Below, in pieces: positions 60,566 through 64,000 of a stretch of 64,000 nucleotides of DNA. Position numbers and translations under genes: made by a program. This DNA comes from Treponema sp. CETP13. GTDB taxonomy: Bacteria > Spirochaetota > Spirochaetia > Treponematales > Treponemataceae. Under the pieces are notes generated by a model, which made no database searches, had not been told where the DNA came from, and worked only from the letters and a program-made list of their open reading frames with translations. Position 1 is the first letter of the stretch. Every line of letters starts with the position of its first letter. The stretch lies in assembly GCA_001885315.1 (NCBI GenBank), contig MLPZ01000001.1, positions 310,001-374,000 of the forward strand, written 5' to 3'.

Positions 60566-62248
60566 TTACATTTTCAAGTTAAGTATTTTCTCAAAAGTAA
60601 GAATGGTATATTGTCTTATGTTCTTATCGCCATTTGCAATTGCTTTCATAAGAATATTTTTCCCTTGATTGTTAAATTCAGATCTGCCCATATATCTGCA
60701 AATAGAATAAATAGCATCGATACCACAAATTATTGTTTTGGGTGTATCATAATTTTTTTTTGTTGAAAATAGGTTTTCAATAGCTGTAAGTATTTTGCCA
60801 TCTTTGTCATATCCTAAAATTGAAGCAGCTAAAAGTGCGTGTTGAGTTATTGAAGAATTATTTGACTTGGCAATCATTGTTGCTATAATTGCATTGTATT
60901 CAGAGGTTCCTGATTTTGCAATTACTAGAGGAAATTCTGTGTCTAATAGAATGTTTTTGCTCGTTGTTTGTGTATATAAATCTTTGAGTACTAGTTCTTT
61001 TTGTTTTTCAAGATACCATTTATACACGAGTTCTTGCTCGCCATAATCACCGGTAGAAAAAGCTTGTGAAATTGTTTTTAAAGAAGGGTATTCTTTTTTT
61101 GTTGGAAAAGGGAAAACAGGATAGCTATTTTTTTTAATAGTTGAACAATCTAAATTTGATGAAATTTTTTGATAGAGTCTATAACCTAAAATAGTCCAAT
61201 CTGATGTAGTGTAAATAGCATACCCAGATTTTGAAATTGTAAAAAAATTATGATTTTTTGGTTCTTTTAAAAATTTCTTCCAGGCAATAGTTCCATCTGT
61301 TTCATTAAATGAAATAGAATATCCCTGTGAAGAAAAAATAAATTCACCATTGATATAAAAAAATGTTTCTTTCCCATTAATATGTAAATCTGTGATGTCT
61401 TTTTCCCAAATTTTTTTTTGTGTTGTACTATTAATGCAACAAAGGGAAATAGAAGACATATTTGGCTTTTTATATACTATACAAAAAGAACCTTTTCCAA
61501 TAATTAATTTTTTTTGAGTGCTTGTTGAATTGAAATCTTGTTTTGAAAGGGTCCATAAACAGATAGTAGTATTATCTTTGACTGTCCAGCATTTTATATC
61601 TCCGTTAGAATAAATTAGTATTATACCTTGGTAAAAAGAATAACAATTTGTTACAGTTTCTGAAAATTGTATTTCTTCTATAATTCCTCCATACGGTGAT
61701 ATTCTAATTGCGCAAGTATTTCCATTGCCCGTATTTTCAAGTATTCGTAGTAAGCTCCCGTCATTTAGTTCTAGAAGTTCAAAATGGGTATTTGCAGAAC
61801 TTGTTGCTAGTTTCCATTTTCGTATTCCATTTATTCCATAGCAGCTAATATTATTTTTAGTAGAAATGAAAACTCTGTCGTCTCTGCCAGAAAAAGGTTT
61901 TTCACATATTTTGTCAGTAATAGTTCTTTCCCAAAGTTTTACACCACTTGGATTAAATAAAGCAAATTTTCTTTTATTATCATACACGAGATATATAAAG
62001 TCATCTCTATTTATATAATAATACTGAGATGGTTTTGATTTTAATTTTTTTTGCCAAATTACGGTTCCTTGTTCTGTAAATGCATTAAGGAAATTCCCTT
62101 CAGAAATTGTAACAAAGCCCCAAGAAGTGGCTTGAGGAGGGGCTAAAACAGTTCCTCCTAACACTGCTTCCCAACTTGGGTTTGCATAAAGATGTTGGAA
62201 CGCAAAAGCTAGAAATATTAATAGCAAATATATGCTATTTTTTTTCAT
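60566..62248 (-). CDS. Exported PQQ-like beta-propeller protein
   Basis: This 560-residue protein has a signal peptide (SIYLLLIFLAFAFQHLYA) and then PQQ/WD-like blades with repeated Trp at strand ends, e.g. FTEQGTVIWQKKLK, NPSGVKLWERTI, GINGIRKWKLA and ETDGTIAWKKFL. The last part (about 400-560) is helical, with HEAT-like repeats near the end (AIATMIAKSNNSSITQHALL). It overlaps the RlmD-like gene by 4 nt and lies upstream of P83/100, so it is likely periplasmic and functionally tied to it. No active-site residues of quinoprotein enzymes were seen. Confidence 0.72.
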   Translation of the reverse strand: MKKNSIYLLLIFLAFAFQHLYANPSWEAVLGGTVLAPPQATSWGFVTISEGNFLNAFTEQGTVIWQKKLKSKPSQYYYINRDDFIYLVYDNKRKFALFNPSGVKLWERTITDKICEKPFSGRDDRVFISTKNNISCYGINGIRKWKLATSSANTHFELLELNDGSLLRILENTGNGNTCAIRISPYGGIIEEIQFSETVTNCYSFYQGIILIYSNGDIKCWTVKDNTTICLWTLSKQDFNSTSTQKKLIIGKGSFCIVYKKPNMSSISLCCINSTTQKKIWEKDITDLHINGKETFFYINGEFIFSSQGYSISFNETDGTIAWKKFLKEPKNHNFFTISKSGYAIYTTSDWTILGYRLYQKISSNLDCSTIKKNSYPVFPFPTKKEYPSLKTISQAFSTGDYGEQELVYKWYLEKQKELVLKDLYTQTTSKNILLDTEFPLVIAKSGTSEYNAIIATMIAKSNNSSITQHALLAASILGYDKDGKILTAIENLFSTKKNYDTPKTIICGIDAIYSICRYMGRSEFNNQGKNILMKAIANGDKNIRQYTILTFEKILNLKM

Positions 62249-63402
62249 TTTTTAAACCAAGCAAGGGCTTCGATATGACTTGTTTGAGGATAAAAATCCA
62301 ACATAAAAAGGCGTTCTATCGTGTAGCCATTTTGGACTAATACTTTTGCATCTCTGGCTAATGTAACGGGATTACATGACATATATCTTATTGTTTTAAC
62401 CGTACTTGTACTGAGCCAAGTAAGGACACTTTTTTCAATGCCACTTCTTGGGGGGTCTACAATTATGGCATCAAAATTTGATTGCTCTGGTTTAAGTGTT
62501 TTTACCCATCTTTCTCCAGATAAAGGGAATGTATTTATTTCAATTCCATTGTTTATTAAATGTTGTAAATTTTTTTTTGCAAAAGCGAGAGCTTTTTTGT
62601 TGTGTTCAACCAAGCTAACTTTTTTAAAATTCTTTCCTGCAAAGACCGATATAGTTCCTACCCCTGCATACATATCTAAGAGATGGTCGCCTGCAAGATC
62701 TTCTGTTAAATAGGGTATTGTCTTTTGAAGTAAATCTAAGTTTGATTGAAAAAAACCTCGGACATCAAACAGTATATTGTGTGTCTGATCATCTCCTTCA
62801 GCTTGTAAATTTATTGTACAAAGAGTATTTTCTGTTAAATCTGTGATTACTTTTGAGTCTCCTTGTATGCTCTTGTCAGCAAACACGTATGTCCGTCCGT
62901 ATTTTATTTTCTTTTGATTGGTTTTGTTGCTTAAAAACTTTCTGATTTCAGGTACGGCTACTGGGCAATCTTTAAGTTTTACACTTTCATTTTTTGCTTT
63001 TTTTTGTAGTCCACCTTCTGTAAACTGAAATCGATTTCTGTATTCAGTTTCTTTTCCAGTAATAACTTCGATTTTTGGAAGGATTACGTTTAAATGATAA
63101 AAAGTTCGAGAGAGAAGATCCTCCATTATTTGTTTTCGCAATGTACTTTGATATTCGAAATCTGCAATTTGTAGATTGCATCCTCCACAAATGCCATATA
63201 AAGGGCAAAAAGGTTTTACTCTATGCTCTGAAGGTTTTATTATTTTAGTTACACAAGCTTTGTCATAATCTTTTTTTTGGCTAGTAATTTTAATTTCTAC
63301 GGTTTCACCAGGGAGTGCTCCTGAAACAAAAATGGTTTTTCCGTTTATTTTTCCGATACAATCTCCACCGGAAACGATTTTATCTGTTATAATAGTTGAC
63401 AT
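62245..63402 (-). CDS. 23S rRNA (uracil-C5)-methyltransferase, RlmD/RlmCD family
   Basis: This 385-residue TrmA-type enzyme makes 5-methyluridine in 23S rRNA. A TRAM domain (about 1-55; GDCIGKINGKTIFVSGALPG) is followed by an iron-sulfur site (FCPLYGICGGCNLQ and later KDCPVAV), a SAM-binding domain (LLDMYAGVGTISVFAG) and the catalytic Cys in MSCNPVTLARD with IVDPPRSGIE. Which uridine is modified cannot be told. It begins 6 nt after a -10 box with no Shine-Dalgarno, so is probably leaderless. It leads the four-gene unit ending in the RluA gene, so two rRNA-modifying enzymes frame it. Confidence 0.92.
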   Translation of the reverse strand: MSTIITDKIVSGGDCIGKINGKTIFVSGALPGETVEIKITSQKKDYDKACVTKIIKPSEHRVKPFCPLYGICGGCNLQIADFEYQSTLRKQIMEDLLSRTFYHLNVILPKIEVITGKETEYRNRFQFTEGGLQKKAKNESVKLKDCPVAVPEIRKFLSNKTNQKKIKYGRTYVFADKSIQGDSKVITDLTENTLCTINLQAEGDDQTHNILFDVRGFFQSNLDLLQKTIPYLTEDLAGDHLLDMYAGVGTISVFAGKNFKKVSLVEHNKKALAFAKKNLQHLINNGIEINTFPLSGERWVKTLKPEQSNFDAIIVDPPRSGIEKSVLTWLSTSTVKTIRYMSCNPVTLARDAKVLVQNGYTIERLFMLDFYPQTSHIEALAWFKK

Positions 63403-63408
63403 ACTGTA

Positions 63409-63437
63409 AGTATATCAAAAAAAAAACAATAAGCCTA
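63409..63437 (-). promoter_or_regulatory. Candidate promoter of the RlmD-like operon, abutting the ATG
   Basis: A very good -10 box TATACT (63414-63409, minus strand) ends 6 nt before the ATG; the -35 at 17 bp (TAGGCT, 63437-63432) is poor, with a run of ten T between. Confidence 0.4.
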
Positions 63438-63494
63438 CTAGAGATATATCATTTTATAAACATACGAGAGTGAACAAAAAGGAGTGTTTTATTT

Positions 63495-64000
63495 ATGAAC
63501 AAAGAAAATGTATTTGTAACAATGAATGATGGGGAAAAAATTGCATTACACACATGGATTCCTTCTGGAGAAGTAAAAACAATTATACAAATAAGTCATG
63601 GTATGCAAGAATATGCTTTGCGCTATGATAGATTTGCTGAATTTGTTGGGAAAAGTGGAATTGCTGTTTATGCACATGACCATCGAGGACATGGTGATAC
63701 AGCTAAAAATGATGAGGAACTCGGTATTCTTGCAAAAAAAGATGGATTTAATAGAGTTGTTGAAGATTTACATGCTATGATTCTTAAATGCAAAAAAGAT
63801 TTTCCAAATGCCAGAATGATCTTATTAGGTCATTCCTTTGGTTCTTTTGTTGCACAAGCATTTATAGAACGTTATGGAGAAGAACTTGATGGATGTATTC
63901 TTTCTGGTACAGCGGGACCAAATAATGCAATAAATAGGGGAGGAAAAGTAATAGCTAGCATTGTGTGTGCATTAAAAGGATATGCGTATAAATCTTCTTT
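63495..64000 (+). CDS. Alpha/beta hydrolase, monoacylglycerol lipase-like, 3' truncated
   Basis: The gene runs off the window; 168 residues are visible. It has the serine-hydrolase fold: the oxyanion region ISHGMQEYALRYDRFAEF near residue 34, AHDHRGHGDT near 66, and the nucleophile elbow LLGHSFGSFVAQ with Ser near residue 117. The HGMxEHxxRY-type segment is typical of monoacylglycerol lipases and lysophospholipases. There is no signal peptide, so it is cytoplasmic. GGAG lies about 10 nt before the ATG. The catalytic Asp and His should be downstream and are not visible. Confidence 0.85.
   Translation, partial: MNKENVFVTMNDGEKIALHTWIPSGEVKTIIQISHGMQEYALRYDRFAEFVGKSGIAVYAHDHRGHGDTAKNDEELGILAKKDGFNRVVEDLHAMILKCKKDFPNARMILLGHSFGSFVAQAFIERYGEELDGCILSGTAGPNNAINRGGKVIASIVCALKGYAYKSS

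Overview
The window is a low-GC, gene-dense chromosomal segment that looks like a member of the Treponemataceae (Spirochaetes). Reasons: a P83/100-type antigen gene, a V-type rather than F-type ATPase operon with a DUF2764 gene between subunits E and A, an rpsB-tsf-frr-uppS-cdsA-dxr-rseP cluster without pyrH, spirochaete-type MurC, and signal peptides with beta-barrel proteins typical of a diderm. The species cannot be named from sequence alone. No rRNA, phage, insertion sequence or CRISPR array was seen. No stretch longer than about 280 bp lacks a gene.

Layout. 1-2902: end of an NtrB-like kinase, its NtrC-like sigma-54 activator, and galM. 2941-12705: V-ATPase operon (E, DUF2764, A, B, D, I, K) running into ispG and a secreted protein. 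12710-18993 (minus): two FtsX/LolE-type permeases, a LolA-like periplasmic protein, a porin-like barrel and a minimal Omp85-like barrel, with no ATPase gene. 19069-25000: murC, yicC, a cytidylate kinase, a MutY-like glycosylase and leuCD. 25080-29724 (minus): FAD oxidoreductase, rsmD, a TPR pair, rlmN and an HMA-like protein. 29862-33100: rpsF-ssb-rpsR-rplI-dnaB. 33116-42294 (minus): secreted propeller, rseP, dxr, cdsA, uppS, frr, tsf, rpsB, maf and tRNA-Arg(CCG). 42357-47255: HEAT-like protein, lipoprotein, coaD, rpmF, acpP, rnc, an orphan CbiG-like protein and a TVP38 membrane protein; plsC follows on the minus strand. 48328-57231: a complete sugar or polyol PTS (IICB, IIA, SorE-like dehydrogenase, HPr, EI, PRD regulator) convergent with a deoR-fruK operon. 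57413-63402 (minus): RlmD/TrmA-type methyltransferase, secreted propeller, P83/100 and a long RluA-type synthase. 63495-end: start of an alpha/beta hydrolase.

Two themes stand out. First, the PTS region carries its own HPr and EI, a specific regulator and a downstream kinase, so uptake, phosphorylation, oxidation and control of one substrate are packaged together. Second, several operon-leading genes without a Shine-Dalgarno sequence (murC, the first permease gene, the FAD gene, coaD, the lipoprotein, the RlmD-like gene) have a promoter whose -10 box ends only 6-8 nt before the start codon. This predicts leaderless mRNAs, often as back-to-back divergent pairs.

All calls rest on reading the sequence and on family knowledge; no database search was run.
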